Part shown: positions 13,401-25,928 of the stretch, one piece after another | Numbering within the stretch: position 1 is the stretch's first letter | Layout: every line of letters starts with the position of its first letter | DNA from: Ifrita kowaldi | Taxonomy: Eukaryota; Chordata; Aves; Passeriformes; Cinclosomatidae | Length of the DNA stretch: 64,000 bases | Assembly: GCA_013398055.1 (NCBI GenBank) | Contig: VZRS01015048.1 | Location: 62,001 to 126,000 of the forward strand | Direction of reading: 5' to 3' | Position numbers and translations under genes: made by a program | The notes under the pieces: model-generated | What the model was told of the DNA's origin: nothing | Database searches by the model: none | The model's input: only the letters and a program-made list of their open reading frames with translations

Positions 13401-16400
13401 TGCTGGCTCCTGCTGCCAATTTTTTGTCAATATTTACCTTGATTTTTCTTTCTATTTTAAGATGTATAAAATGTGTGGTAACCTTTGAATGGCCGTGCAG
13501 AGATGGTCGATATGGCCTCTGTCCCATAACCCTCACTGTGAGCAGCACCACAAATGCTCTTTGCCATCACATGAGACAGTGAAGTTTAAATTTCACTGGA
13601 CAAGTTTGGGCAGCATTGAAGGGTTTAAAAATACCTAAGCGTGGGACACATCACCTTCCCAAACACACAGTTTGCTATCTGATATATCAAATGACAGGAT
13701 TACATTTACAAGTGCAATAATTCAGTGTGGAAGCAAGTGGATGCCTTTCAAATTAATTGATTCCTTCCTGTCAGCTGCTGTAGTGGAAGACAATGCTTGT
13801 AAAGAAAAATGTAAAGCTGCCAGACAGAAAGCACTGAAAACCAGAGATATCTTGATATGCAGAGAATAGCAGTGGTGGTGAATGGCTGCATAGAACACAA
13901 GTACACTGGGGGCTGCCTGGACTGAAAAAAAGTCCTTTATTATTGCTGCTGCCTTAACAGCTGCTTAAAAACAACTCAGCTGACAGGATTAATGGCATAA
14001 ATCCATTAGAGTGAGAGAGAAATGAGGGAATAGGTTTCCTCTAATGGCATTGCTCTGTAGACAAGCACCAGAAAATCATTTTTAGCTTGTTTTCTGAATA
14101 GGGAGGATGAAGAGACCACCTTGATGTGATGCTAATAAGGTCTAGTTGCTGAATATCATCCTCTGGAACAAAAAGGGATGGTAGCTGAGTGCCTGTGACT
14201 CTTCAGTGTTCGTGACCAGGCTTGAATAATCCAACACTTTCTACACACAATGGAGAGCTACTTTCATAATTTTCCTCTGTATTTGTCACTCTCTAGAAAA
14301 ATAGCTAATGCTACTTTTAATTCTTTTCTTAAATGCAGGAAAGAAAGCAATAATATCTTGGCATTACTTCTGGGTACTGCAGAGATGAAAGTTTCCCTGC
14401 TTCATTCTCAATTCATTAACCTCTCAGTTCTACCGTCTGTAACTGTATTTTGATATTAATTAGGGTTTTGTTTGCTTGGTTGTCTCCAGACTGTTCACTG
14501 ATTATGCTGAACACGAGTGAGTTGAAACATCATTCAGTAAATAGAAATGTGTCCTATTGTTTAATGAAAGTTTAAAGGAAATAAGAGTATTCTGCAGAGG
14601 GAAGCAGAGATTTAACAGCCTGCTGCCCCCTTACAGCAGCATGTGACTCTTTCAGCTCCAGGGGGAACCTCAATTCATGCACCAAACTCCCCAAAGAAAT
14701 CACATTTTGTAAACTGCTGCAGACATTTCTGTGAGCAACAACAAATCGAAGCTGGCAAAATCAAAGCCTGCCAAAACTTGCTGAATATGAAGGCAAGATG
14801 TTTTCCATCTCTGCTCTTGCAAAGCAGCATGTCTCCTGCAGCTTCTGTCTCTGTGGATGAGCTGGGATTTATTCACTAACATACATGCAAATTTCCCTCT
14901 TAGGAAAACATGCAGGTTTTGGAAGACAGCACCCGACAGAAAGGACTGTGTCTTTTGGCTCTCACTTCCAAACGAATTTGTAAGCATGAGAAAAAAATGC
15001 CTTCAGGAGGTTTAAAAATAGTTCTCATAGCTGGAATTTTTGTATCATATTTCTACATAAGCTTATCCACTTTTACTCCCCTGTTAAAAACTGCGATGGG
15101 AGAGAAACAGCAGAAGCAGCAAGTGTTATCTGATAACTATTTAATGTGATAGCATTACTATTCAACAGAATTTGAAAATGGTGCCTGGGAAAAATCCTAA
15201 TTCTTAAAGCTTCATGTTCTGGCAAACAGTTTGCTAGAGATTAGCACTGTAGTTATGATTAAAGCACGATCTGCATTATTCCACAATTTTTCCTTTCACA
15301 TAGCACATTATGCTAATCACACTGTATCCCATTTTTCAATAAAAGGTCAACAGTGCACTGTTTGTGCAGAATGTGCAATTTAAACTTCATGTCTGTCATT
15401 AGAGATAATCTAGGTTTGCTGTATCAAGTGAGGTTGTCATAGAAACTAGACCTGAGATCTCTGTTTACAGCCTTTGGAGAATAAACACTTTGCATTTATT
15501 TCACTGAAAAATAGGTGAACAATTAAATAAGGTTTGAAAACAAAACCATAATGGCCCAGAGAGAGATGTCATTCATCAAAAATCAATATATGTTATGCAG
15601 CTGGTAAACTCCAAGCATTGAAGCAGTTGACTGACAGCAATAGGGAAATATTTCCCGGGGGCTGGAGGGTAAGGGAGTAACTGATAGTGTATCCTAATGC
15701 CTGGAGCAGAATTAATTTAAATTTGCTAATAAATTTTGTTCCAGGAATTACAACACTAAAGAATATTTGTTTAAATTTTTTGCCTTATGTCAGGTAAGGC
15801 TTTTTTTGTAGACTATTTGGACGTTTTTAATAGCACTGGGAAATATTTTAGTTTTTATTTTTCTGTAACACTGTGTCTTCCTACTGTAGCTGAACTTTCT
15901 GTTGTGGATTATAACGAGGTTTTCAGGCATCCTAAAAATATCTCTGGTGTCTGCAGCTTCATTAGTGAGCAAAAGGGTTACAGCTTCCAGCTGAACACAG
16001 AGGTTTTAGCTCGCTCTTTCTGTGACGTGTTATTAACTTGGAGAGCTCACCTTTGTCAGGCAAGGGTATTCAGTAATGTTTCAGGAAAGGATTAGAGAAC
16101 TACGTGGACAAAGACAGCTTCTGTGGTTATTGCACAGTAAAATCACCAGGACTGTCAATCTTTTTTCCCTCAGGGCATAATCATATAACCAGCTGGGTGT
16201 TTATGTAGGGGTTTTGTCAATGGCATTGCATTACTCTGCTGACGAGGTGAATTGCGTGGATTGTGTGTCTTCTGCAGCATCTGAACGCTGCCTGATGTCA
16301 CAGGACAGGGTCTCTTACTAGTATGATTGCACTGTTTGTCCACCACACCCTCACACACAAAGCTGCACCTGGAAACAGGTGGGCTGCTGCCAGCTTTTGA

Positions 16401-17143
16401 GGAGAAAGTGAAACACAAAATTTAACCAGATCTTGAAATGAAACAGAAACAAGCAGAACTCATAGCTAAGGCAAGCTGAATGAAAAGCTTTTGATATTTT
16501 GCTTCTGTGTCAGAGCAAGGATTTTTCTCCCAGCAGACAGGGCAACTGCGTTTTTCCAAGTGGGAGGTATCCATGCTCCACTTTCCAGGGTGTAAAACAA
16601 GACAGCAAAGCCCGGTGTTTTCTGCTGGTGGAAGCTGTGCACAGCTCTGTTTGCTGTAATGCATTTCTCTTCATTTCTACTAGCAATTAATGTGATCTGT
16701 TAGTCCTTAAGGGTTGTCCCTGATATCTCATTTTCCTAGGAAAGAAGGGAACAGCTCTGCTAAGGGCTGCCTGCATTGTGTTATGCCGCTGGTGAGTTTG
16801 GTCTTTTAGGTCTATACAGAGCCCCATGTTCAAACCCTAAAAGAGGAGCTGCACTGCTACAGGCTGATGATCTTGTATGAGTAAGCCTCCAGCTCCTTGG
16901 TTTTTCATGAGTGTTCAAATCAATACGAGGTAGTCCTGTAAATGCAGTTTCTCTACCTTCCAGAGCAGAAAATCTTCCCATGCCTGATGTGTTTGCTCAG
17001 CACCTCACACTTCCCTTCTAATTATCTGCTCTATTTATATTTCTTGACCTCGCATGCATCAGTAACATGGTAGGTCTGTGAATCAAGTCCTGGCTTGTTG
17101 AACTGCCATTCAGGCAATTTTTAGGATACAATATAGAGCAATA
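10414..17143. other. Unique non-coding DNA, no supported gene
   Basis: No gene or repeat family is recognisable. The part from 15125 to about 15530 is AT-rich and dense in plausible factor sites: a near-palindromic GATA pair at 15125-15137 and an ATGCTAAT octamer at 15310-15317. A splice-acceptor-like sequence with a good pyrimidine tract ends at 11215 (see findings). Open frames are short and without known domains. Intronic or intergenic DNA is the likely reading. Confidence 0.55.
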
Positions 17144-18569
17144 CAGTATTAGCAGGAAGACAGACCTTGAAAAGCACTTTGTGTTATGCCCGTGGTAATG
17201 CTGAGACTCACTGCCCCTCCTTTGGGTGACTGGCACTGCATTGCTTGAAACACTGAGAAAATCATTACCCATAATAAGTTGTTTATCCTGGTCTTAAGCT
17301 TCCCTCAGAGCTGTTCCTGCCCCAGTGCTGCATTAGCACTGGGCCCCAAGTCTGCAGACACCTTCAAACAGAGAAGCTAAAGCAACGCTGGCGCTCACAG
17401 ACAGCATCTACAGTTGAGTGAACAGCCTCAAAGGCCTGGGAAAGCCCTGGGGCCATCTGCCAATGTGTCTGCAGGCCTGGAGCTCAGGCCATGGCAGGGA
17501 TCAGTGTGCCTGGATTTGGGAGGGATGGGGTCTGCCTGCCCTTCTGTGTGTGTCAGGTTTGCACAGGCTCTGCTTGTAGCACTTTGAATTCGGCACATCA
17601 CAAAACTTGGGTTGGCGGGTACAGCACATATCTGAGCTGGCAAACCTTTGTCTGAAAGGAATTGCGTTGCAGATCCGAAGGAATTACCCTTTGTTTCAGC
17701 CTGGCTTCATCCCACAGCTGATTTTCTCCCCTCCTCCCTCCAGGAAGAACCTCTCATCTCTGGTTTTGGTCCTGGTTTAATTGGCCACATTTCCCCGTGC
17801 CCGTGAGTGTAGCCGGGCTGGAAGGTGGGAAGGGAAATGGTGTTGGGATGTACCCTGTGAGAGACTGGAATGTTAATGGTTGGTGACTCAATCGCCCATT
17901 CGTGGGTGCTCTGCTGAGGGGTTTGCACCCCCGAGGGGCAGGAGGTGAAGTTTTGGGTGTGTGGTGGTGATGCCCGTAAGACAGAGCGGGTGAGCACCCA
18001 TCCCCGGCGGCTTTGAGCCAGATAAGAAGCTTTTTATCAAGCCAGTTGTCCTCCCCTACTGCTCCCCGGCGAAGGTCACATTCACACCTAGGCCTGGGGG
18101 TGTTCATCCCTTCTGATGGGGCAGAACTGGCTCTGCTGTGCTGTCATGTCTTGGAAGGGGTCATAAACCATCAAAGACCCTGGAGGCACCCCCAGATTAA
18201 TTTCTGGGGCTTTCCACCAGAGGACTGAAAGCTCCCACTTCCCCCAGCGGAGGTACCTGGGTGTTTCCACCTGAATCTGTTGCATGATGTGACATTATCC
18301 TTCTGGCTGGAGAGACAATCGACAAGGGAGAAGGAGCATTCTCATGTTACTAGATTTCTCTTTTAATCTGTATGGCAAAAATATGTTTAATTTAAAAATG
18401 CTTGGTTTGGCAGGTAGTTGAACATTGTTCTGTCCAAAGCCTTACTAGGTTGGACTCACTTTTTGATCTATGCTGTGCTAGGTTTTCGGACTAGGAAGGA
18501 ATCTCTGCCTTCTGTAAGAGACGGAGTGAATATTGGAGTGTACCACAAGGAATCTTCTATTTAGAGAGG
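17144..18569. repeat. Copy A of a 1426-bp direct duplication, ending at the N gap
   Basis: This segment reappears at 19297-20722, offset by 2153 bp, and I found no mismatch in any of the stretches I compared. Its right edge coincides with the first N of the gap at 18570. The sequence itself is unremarkable non-coding DNA, moderately GC-rich between about 17300 and 18290, with no recognisable gene. The short open frames inside it (for example minus strand 17754-18107) recur unchanged in copy B and carry no domain. Exact identity plus gap-edge placement points to an assembly false duplication rather than a biological tandem repeat. Confidence 0.95.
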
Positions 18570-19296
18570 NNNNNNNNNNNNNNNNNNNNNNNNNNNNNNN
18601 NNNNNNNNNNNNNNNNNNNNNNNNNNNNNNNNNNNNNNNNNNNNNNNNNNNNNNNNNNNNNNNNNNNNNNNNNNNNNNNNNNNNNNNNNNNNNNNNNNNN
18701 NNNNNNNNNNNNNNNNNNNNNNNNNNNNNNNNNNNNNNNNNNNNNNNNNNNNNNNNNNNNNNNNNNNNNNNNNNNNNNNNNNNNNNNNNNNNNNNNNNNN
18801 NNNNNNNNNNNNNNNNNNNNNNNNNNNNNNNNNNNNNNNNNNNNNNNNNNNNNNNNNNNNNNNNNNNNNNNNNNNNNNNNNNNNNNNNNNNNNNNNNNNN
18901 NNNNNNNNNNNNNNNNNNNNNNNNNNNNNNNNNNNNNNNNNNNNNNNNNNNNNNNNNNNNNNNNNNNNNNNNNNNNNNNNNNNNNNNNNNNNNNNNNNNN
19001 NNNNNNNNNNNNNNNNNNNNNNNNNNNNNNNNNNNNNNNNNNNNNNNNNNNNNNNNNNNNNNNNNNNNNNNNNNNNNNNNNNNNNNNNNNNNNNNNNNNN
19101 NNNNNNNNNNNNNNNNNNNNNNNNNNNNNNNNNNNNNNNNNNNNNNNNNNNNNNNNNNNNNNNNNNNNNNNNNNNNNNNNNNNNNNNNNNNNNNNNNNNN
19201 NNNNNNNNNNNNNNNNNNNNNNNNNNNNNNNNNNNNNNNNNNNNNNNNNNNNNNNNNNNNNNNNNNNNNNNNNNNNNNNNNNNNNNNNNNNNNNNN
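18570..19296. other. Assembly gap of 727 Ns
   Basis: A run of 727 undetermined bases. The length is not a round placeholder such as 100 or 1000, so it was probably estimated from read-pair distances by a scaffolder. The same sequence lies immediately on both sides, which suggests the flanking contig ends overlap and the true gap length is negative. Open frames reported across the Ns are meaningless. Confidence 0.99.
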
Positions 19297-20722
19297 CAGT
19301 ATTAGCAGGAAGACAGACCTTGAAAAGCACTTTGTGTTATGCCCGTGGTAATGCTGAGACTCACTGCCCCTCCTTTGGGTGACTGGCACTGCATTGCTTG
19401 AAACACTGAGAAAATCATTACCCATAATAAGTTGTTTATCCTGGTCTTAAGCTTCCCTCAGAGCTGTTCCTGCCCCAGTGCTGCATTAGCACTGGGCCCC
19501 AAGTCTGCAGACACCTTCAAACAGAGAAGCTAAAGCAACGCTGGCGCTCACAGACAGCATCTACAGTTGAGTGAACAGCCTCAAAGGCCTGGGAAAGCCC
19601 TGGGGCCATCTGCCAATGTGTCTGCAGGCCTGGAGCTCAGGCCATGGCAGGGATCAGTGTGCCTGGATTTGGGAGGGATGGGGTCTGCCTGCCCTTCTGT
19701 GTGTGTCAGGTTTGCACAGGCTCTGCTTGTAGCACTTTGAATTCGGCACATCACAAAACTTGGGTTGGCGGGTACAGCACATATCTGAGCTGGCAAACCT
19801 TTGTCTGAAAGGAATTGCGTTGCAGATCCGAAGGAATTACCCTTTGTTTCAGCCTGGCTTCATCCCACAGCTGATTTTCTCCCCTCCTCCCTCCAGGAAG
19901 AACCTCTCATCTCTGGTTTTGGTCCTGGTTTAATTGGCCACATTTCCCCGTGCCCGTGAGTGTAGCCGGGCTGGAAGGTGGGAAGGGAAATGGTGTTGGG
20001 ATGTACCCTGTGAGAGACTGGAATGTTAATGGTTGGTGACTCAATCGCCCATTCGTGGGTGCTCTGCTGAGGGGTTTGCACCCCCGAGGGGCAGGAGGTG
20101 AAGTTTTGGGTGTGTGGTGGTGATGCCCGTAAGACAGAGCGGGTGAGCACCCATCCCCGGCGGCTTTGAGCCAGATAAGAAGCTTTTTATCAAGCCAGTT
20201 GTCCTCCCCTACTGCTCCCCGGCGAAGGTCACATTCACACCTAGGCCTGGGGGTGTTCATCCCTTCTGATGGGGCAGAACTGGCTCTGCTGTGCTGTCAT
20301 GTCTTGGAAGGGGTCATAAACCATCAAAGACCCTGGAGGCACCCCCAGATTAATTTCTGGGGCTTTCCACCAGAGGACTGAAAGCTCCCACTTCCCCCAG
20401 CGGAGGTACCTGGGTGTTTCCACCTGAATCTGTTGCATGATGTGACATTATCCTTCTGGCTGGAGAGACAATCGACAAGGGAGAAGGAGCATTCTCATGT
20501 TACTAGATTTCTCTTTTAATCTGTATGGCAAAAATATGTTTAATTTAAAAATGCTTGGTTTGGCAGGTAGTTGAACATTGTTCTGTCCAAAGCCTTACTA
20601 GGTTGGACTCACTTTTTGATCTATGCTGTGCTAGGTTTTCGGACTAGGAAGGAATCTCTGCCTTCTGTAAGAGACGGAGTGAATATTGGAGTGTACCACA
20701 AGGAATCTTCTATTTAGAGAGG
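19297..20722. repeat. Copy B of the 1426-bp direct duplication, beginning at the N gap
   Basis: It starts on the first base after the Ns with CAGTATTAGC and repeats 17144-18569 to its last base before the gap (GAGAGG), after which unique sequence resumes with GAATTATTTCC. No base differences from copy A were seen over the several hundred bases compared. If the duplication is an artefact, the correct local sequence is position 17143 joined to this copy, and the window is about 2153 bp too long here. Confidence 0.95.
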
Positions 20723-20754
20723 GAATTATTTCCCTGCAAGTGTCTTTTCATTTG

Positions 20755-20769
20755 TTTTTTTTTTTTTTT
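20755..20769. repeat. Poly-T tract (T15)
   Basis: Fifteen consecutive T residues just after the end of copy B of the duplication. Such tracts are hard to assemble and may have contributed to the contig break nearby. No associated retroposon body is recognised. Confidence 0.9.
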
Positions 20770-21984
20770 GTGCATATCTAGTCAGGTTCTCCAGGTAAAT
20801 GATTTGCCTTGTAATTCTCTGCATTGATTAGAGTTCCTTCACACTCAGCATGGATTTTTCCATTTCCAGTTTCAGGCTACTTCTCACTTTTGTCCATGAA
20901 TTTATCCTCTCCAGTCCCTTGTATCTATAGGCTACTGCCACCTCTTTCATTGCCCAGTTTGCAAGTTCCATGCATCCTGTTCTCCATGATCCTTTCATGG
21001 GAAATAGCTGCCATGGTTCTGTGGGAGGGAAGAGAGCAGAGAGAGCAGTGATTGCTCAGGTTGTACTGGTTTTGTTATGTGATGAAGCCAGTGTGTCCTT
21101 TTAGGAAGCAGTTTTCCCCACGCTTGGCTTGTGCTGGGCTGAAGTGTGCAAAGTGAATTGTAGACATAGATTTTGTTGGTGTGGCAGTTAAGAAGTCTGA
21201 GGCAGTTTAGGCAGTTATCAGTGCTTTTTTTATTTAATTTGAAGAAAACTTCTCTCAGAATAGATGAAAGATTGTATTCTAATTCCTTCTTTTGCACATT
21301 TCTTGAGGCCTTTTGAATGAGCTCTGCTCGAGGCGCTCTATGGCCTTACCCACCTGCTGGGAACATTTTGGTGTGGAGGGTGATGTCCCAAACCTTGCCC
21401 AGGGACCCCAAAGGGCAGCCTGAACCTCAGCCCTGTGTGAGCAGTGCCAGATGCCAGGATTCACCCTGACGCTGCTGCTTCAGATTATGGACAAACAGGG
21501 AAGGATTGATGGGGAAATTGAACCAACCTTTCCTGAAAGCTCTTGTTGAAAACATGGTGCAACTTTTGTGATGGGCAGAGTCTCCATCTCCCCCTATGAG
21601 AGTCAAGGCTGTCGCTGTGGTGGCCTGATAACAAAGCTTAATTACCCTCAGCGTTCAAACCTTTCCAAAAGGCTGAGATGCCTACAAAGATGGGATGATT
21701 ATAATGGATCTTCTGTGAGGTTATTCTATAGAGATCATGTGTTTGCACGTGGTGAGGAGTGATTTGTCACATTCACAGTGCCCGTTTCACCGTGACCTCC
21801 TCTCCCTTTGTTTGGCCTTGACCCCTACAGCGTGTGCTGGGGAGGCACAGCTTCCTCCAAGCCACCTGGTACCTGCTCCTGCCTCCACCCTGGGTGCTAC
21901 AGGAATAATTTTAAAAAACGTCTCAGTGCCTACTGACTAATTCCCCCAGTTTCTGGGCTTTTAAGTAAATTGCTCCCAAGTATT

Positions 21985-21997
21985 AAAAAAAAAAAAA
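21985..21997. repeat. Poly-A tract (A13)
   Basis: Thirteen A residues followed by TAAAAG. This is a simple tract with no recognised element upstream. Confidence 0.9.
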
Positions 21998-22141
21998 TAA
22001 AAGTTTTCATCCTGTTTTACAATATTTTTGTGAAGGAACCCACTGCTCATGGCACATGCTGAAGATGATTTTGAAGTGATCTGAAAGTAAAATGGCAGTT
22101 GCAGATTATGACTAGAATTTACTGGGAAAATTTAGTTCAGA

Positions 22142-22157
22142 TTTTTTTTTTTTTTTT
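22142..22157. repeat. Poly-T tract (T16)
   Basis: Sixteen consecutive T residues within AT-rich non-coding DNA. No flanking element is recognised. Confidence 0.9.
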
Positions 22158-25100
22158 AACAAGAAGATGTCCCTACAAGTTCTGTTTTGGAAGGGCTGGG
22201 ATATAATGTTACGCCTTACTGCTGCCTGCCTCACAATCAAAGGTTTTAGTTTTAACTTATGATTGTCTCTGTATCTTTATTTTCAGCTTTAAGTAAATGA
22301 AGAAATAATCCATGGGGAGTGTTTCAATCTGTCAATAGGGTTATTTTCCAAGATGCAATAATTCAGAAGGACTGTCAGTGCTTGGCAAAACTGGCATCTA
22401 TGAACTAGGCAGAAAAGAGAGAGCTCATATGTGACTCCAGAGCTCAGCAGTTAAATGGTTCTGTCTCTGGCTTGGGCCAGCAGATTTTGTGCAGCCACTG
22501 CAGGGAGAAAGCAGTGGGGGAGGAGAGGGCAGAGGCTGGTGCTAATGTTTTTAATTTCTCATTTACTATCAGGCAGCACCATATGGAGCAGAACAGAGCA
22601 TATAGAGGAAAGAGGGATGGATGCCATTTTTATTCCTTGAGCTCCTTGTCAAAAGACAAGGAAAGTGAATTCTCTGCAGGTAGCTTGAGCCTTGCCAGAA
22701 AAGTGTTTTTTGTGATTGCTGAGGCTGGTGAGGACATTTTATTTAATCAATTGAATGGGCTTTTGGGTCTTTCTTTTTTTTTTCTTTTTGGGATGAGTAG
22801 GATTGACTAATGCCTCCCTAATATTTTCATAATGTCGGTGCATTATTTTCTTGCTGCATTCAGAAGCATGCTAGGCACTCGGCACAATCAAATATTATTT
22901 ATTTGGAGACTCAGTAGGATGCCCAGGCATCTGAATGCCTCTAACAGAACCACCGCTGCTTTGAGTGATTGTGCAGTGGCACTTCTCCTCCCAGCTGTGC
23001 CTCGCAATCTCCGGCTGCCAGCAGACCTGTGGTGAACAGAGACTTTTCCCTGCTCTACTGCTTCTCCTCTGACATCTCTTCCTCCCTCAGGTTGCATCAT
23101 TTTTTTTCCACTGACTGCTCAAAGCCAAAAGCTTTGCACTTGGTCAAAAGCTTTGAAATGGGGTCGGGGGAGGGAGAAGAACCAGCCAGAAAAGTGATGC
23201 CCTCGATGATCTTGTGTTGTAACTTGTGTGCAGAGGCTTCTTGAGAGCTTGTGGGGGTTCTGAGCTCCCCTGTAGCAGTAAGAAGCCACTAAAGATGTGG
23301 GCAGGAGTAAAGGCTTGGGAAAAACTTTTTAATAAAGCATCTCTTTGGAGCTGTGCCATCCTGAACACAAAGCTGTGCCTGTGCTGTGAGAACCAGGCTG
23401 CTCCTCAGCAGGGAGGCCCCCAGCACAAAGCCCCTCTAGTCCCTGGGCGCCGGGACCAAAAACTGTGTGTGTGTGCTTGTTTAGACATGCAGTGCTCATG
23501 CAGCTCTCCAGTGTCTCTGCTAGCAGGGTGCCTCGAGCCCCAGGGAGCAGAGAGATCCATTGGCACGGCTACACCAGCTCTCCTCCAGCCTCACGCACCC
23601 TCGGCTCAGAGTGCTGCAGATTTAAATGATTTAAAAAGCATTATTTGCCAGCTTCCCCCTTTAACAGGGATTAGTGTATCTTCTACCTCTTCCTTGTGCT
23701 GAGGTCATTGCTTCATAGCTGCAAGGCTACAACCTCATGACTCCTTTTCCTAATTGTGTATTAGGACTACTTTCCTTATCCATAATGGATTTGCAGCGTA
23801 GCCAGAAATCAAAAGCGATGTTTATAAAAGTATTGGGTTGAAGGTAGCACAAAGACCCCCTCAATCCTCTCTCATGAGTCTCACTCACAGCTCCACACTG
23901 ACAAAAGTCAAAAATGTCCTCAGGATGGTTTTGTAATGGGAAAGGATGTCCAACTACTCATCTTCCTTTAGAAGTTTTACCTTCTATGATTCATTCTCAA
24001 AAGCCTCACCGTGTTTTTCCCAAAGGCAAAGAGACATTTAAAGCAGGTCATTGTGTGCTGGGGTCTTGGCTATCCTGTGTGTTCAGGCTCTCCTGCAAGA
24101 AGGAGCAGCAATTTGAAAAAGCCTTTTAGAAGAAGGTGGGTAAGTGCTGTGATCAGTCTCAAGCTTCTGCTCCTGCCGTGCAGCCTCTGTAAACTTTAAA
24201 AAAATGCTGATAATCCTCAGGGAGAGATAGTGGAGGAGTGTTTGGTGCTTCTCACAGGTATGGGCTGGGGGAAATTAGTACCAAAAACATCTAAGAAAAG
24301 CCTGGTGTGGGTACAAAGCCCATCCTGGCTGGTCTTGCAAGACTTTGGACAAGACGCAGTCCTTCTCCTGCACTGTGTCATCAGGACTCTCTCCAGCAGA
24401 GCCTGGCACCTGCCTTGGTTGTGGCATCTGGGACTTTCCTGACTCCTTGCACTGCACTATTAACTGCTGGTTCAGGGAGGACACACAAGGGCCCATGTTC
24501 TGCAGCCCTGGTCACTGTCCCGAAGTTGATGAGGGTTTTTAAGCAGTAACACACAGAAAACTGCTGTCAATCTGCATAAGTGTGTATTTCTTACCTCTCC
24601 CTGGTGGCTGTCTCTTCCTTCTTTATGCATTACATCCCAGAGCAGGTATTAAAAAACTTGTTTTCCTTGGTGGAGACAAGCACCTACAGGGAAAGCCATC
24701 TCCTGATCAAAGCCAAAGAATCATATTCAGGGTTTCTGACTTGCCTTGCCTTCGAGCTGACTATTCAGTACCTTATTTTTTTAGTGCTCCTGCTGCAAAA
24801 CGGTCTCAGTGCCTGAGTTAGAGCAGTGCAGCAGCTCCTGGTGCTTCACAGGGACACGCTCAGGTAACACACACCAGGGTACCTGATCTGCCTGTTTGTG
24901 AGGGTGAGGAGTCCTGGGCTGAACCGCTGAATGTTTGCCAATGCAAATTTGTTAAATCTTCTGGGAAGCGTTTAGCGTGCATGCTCCAACACTCGAACTT
25001 CCAAATTTGTGCAGAAGAAAGGCTTGCTTGGACCCATTGCTAATCTGCAAGAGGTGCTTGCTTGCCTTGTCCAGCTGGCAGCCTTCCCAGGTGCTGCATC

Positions 25101-25785
25101 CAAGTCCCCAGGCAGCAGTCTCACATCACATCACCCCGGGGGAAGGACCTGTGCTGCTCACAGCGCTTACGAGAGCAAGGGAGGAGATTGGAAAGAAGCA
25201 TTCAAGGAACCCAAGAGAAAGGAGGTAGGTGACCTTGAACTGAAAGGGTCTTTAACCTATTTCTTATCTGAGCCTTGCTGGATCAAGACTAGCTGAAAAT
25301 GATTTTCTTCTGCTGGTTGCTCAATGGCCTGTGTGAAATGTCATTGACAGATTTGGCTGCGATGTTGCCAAGTCTTCAGGCTCCCTGTGAGTAACACAAT
25401 CCTGGTCCCTGCTGTGTAGAGCCTCCCTTTACTGTAACGTGAGGCGTTGCTTACTTTCCATGATATTTTGGGGGAGGAAGGCAGTTTTCTACCCCACACA
25501 ATGACTCACAGCTGAGAGAAACACAAAGCCACGAGCCCACGCACTAAGTTTAGTCTGTTGTTTAGCTTGCTGTGTGCGTCTCATGAGACCACTTTCATGC
25601 AAGTTGCGTTCACATCCGTCCTTCATTAAGACAGCAGTGGGGGTTTGCACAGTGGAGGGTTATTTCAGATGGCATCAGGAGTGGGCTGCAGGAGCTAGAA
25701 TCATCGTACCTAGCTGTAGGTGCTCCAAAGAGGTGGGTCTCAGCTTCTTGTCCTCAGAGGAAGGAGGCATTTGTGCTTTGAATTC

Positions 25786-25928
25786 CTGGAACTGTTCAAG
25801 GCCAGGTTGGATGAGTCTCTGAGCAGCACAGTGTGGTGGAAGCAGTCCCTGTCCAAGGCAGGGGGTTGGGAATGGATGGCCTTTGAGGTCCCTTCCAACT
25901 CAAATCATTCTGACTTCTGTGATACAGT
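25786..25928 (+). mobile_element. CR1 LINE 3'-end fragment
   Basis: The segment shows the standard avian CR1 3' end in order: ACTGTTCAAGGCCAGGTTGG, then ATGAGTCTCTGAGCA, GTGGTGGAAGCAGTCCCTG, a GGCAGGGGGTTGG block, ATGGCCTTTGAGGTCCC, TTCCAACTCAAATCATTCTG and a degenerate terminal TTCTGTGATA. Orientation is plus. The copy is 5'-truncated, as most CR1 insertions are, and only the last 140 or so bases remain. It encodes no protein and is expected to be inactive. Confidence 0.92.

Larger units (their letters stand above)
20723..25785. other. Unique non-coding DNA with homopolymer tracts, no supported gene
   Basis: No gene is recognisable. The stretch holds T15 at 20755-20769, A13 at 21985-21997 and T16 at 22142-22157. 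These could be relics of retroposon tails, but no retroposon body is visible beside them. The part from about 23370 to 23640 is GC-richer and open in several frames, yet encodes nothing familiar. Confidence 0.55.

Noticed and set aside
14904..14979. Exon-like segment between CCCTCTTAG and a GTAAGC donor
   Set aside because: All three frames are open over this short length and the acceptor has a competing AG downstream, so there is no discriminating coding signal.
16825..16845. GTTCAAACCCT, resembling a tRNA T-loop
   Set aside because: No matching A-box, anticodon arm or acceptor stem could be placed around it. No tRNA gene was recognised anywhere in the window.
18478..19425. Long open frames (about 257 to 315 codons) running across the N gap
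   Set aside because: They exist only because undetermined bases contain no stop codons. The real residues at the ends match the short open frames in the flanking duplicated sequence.
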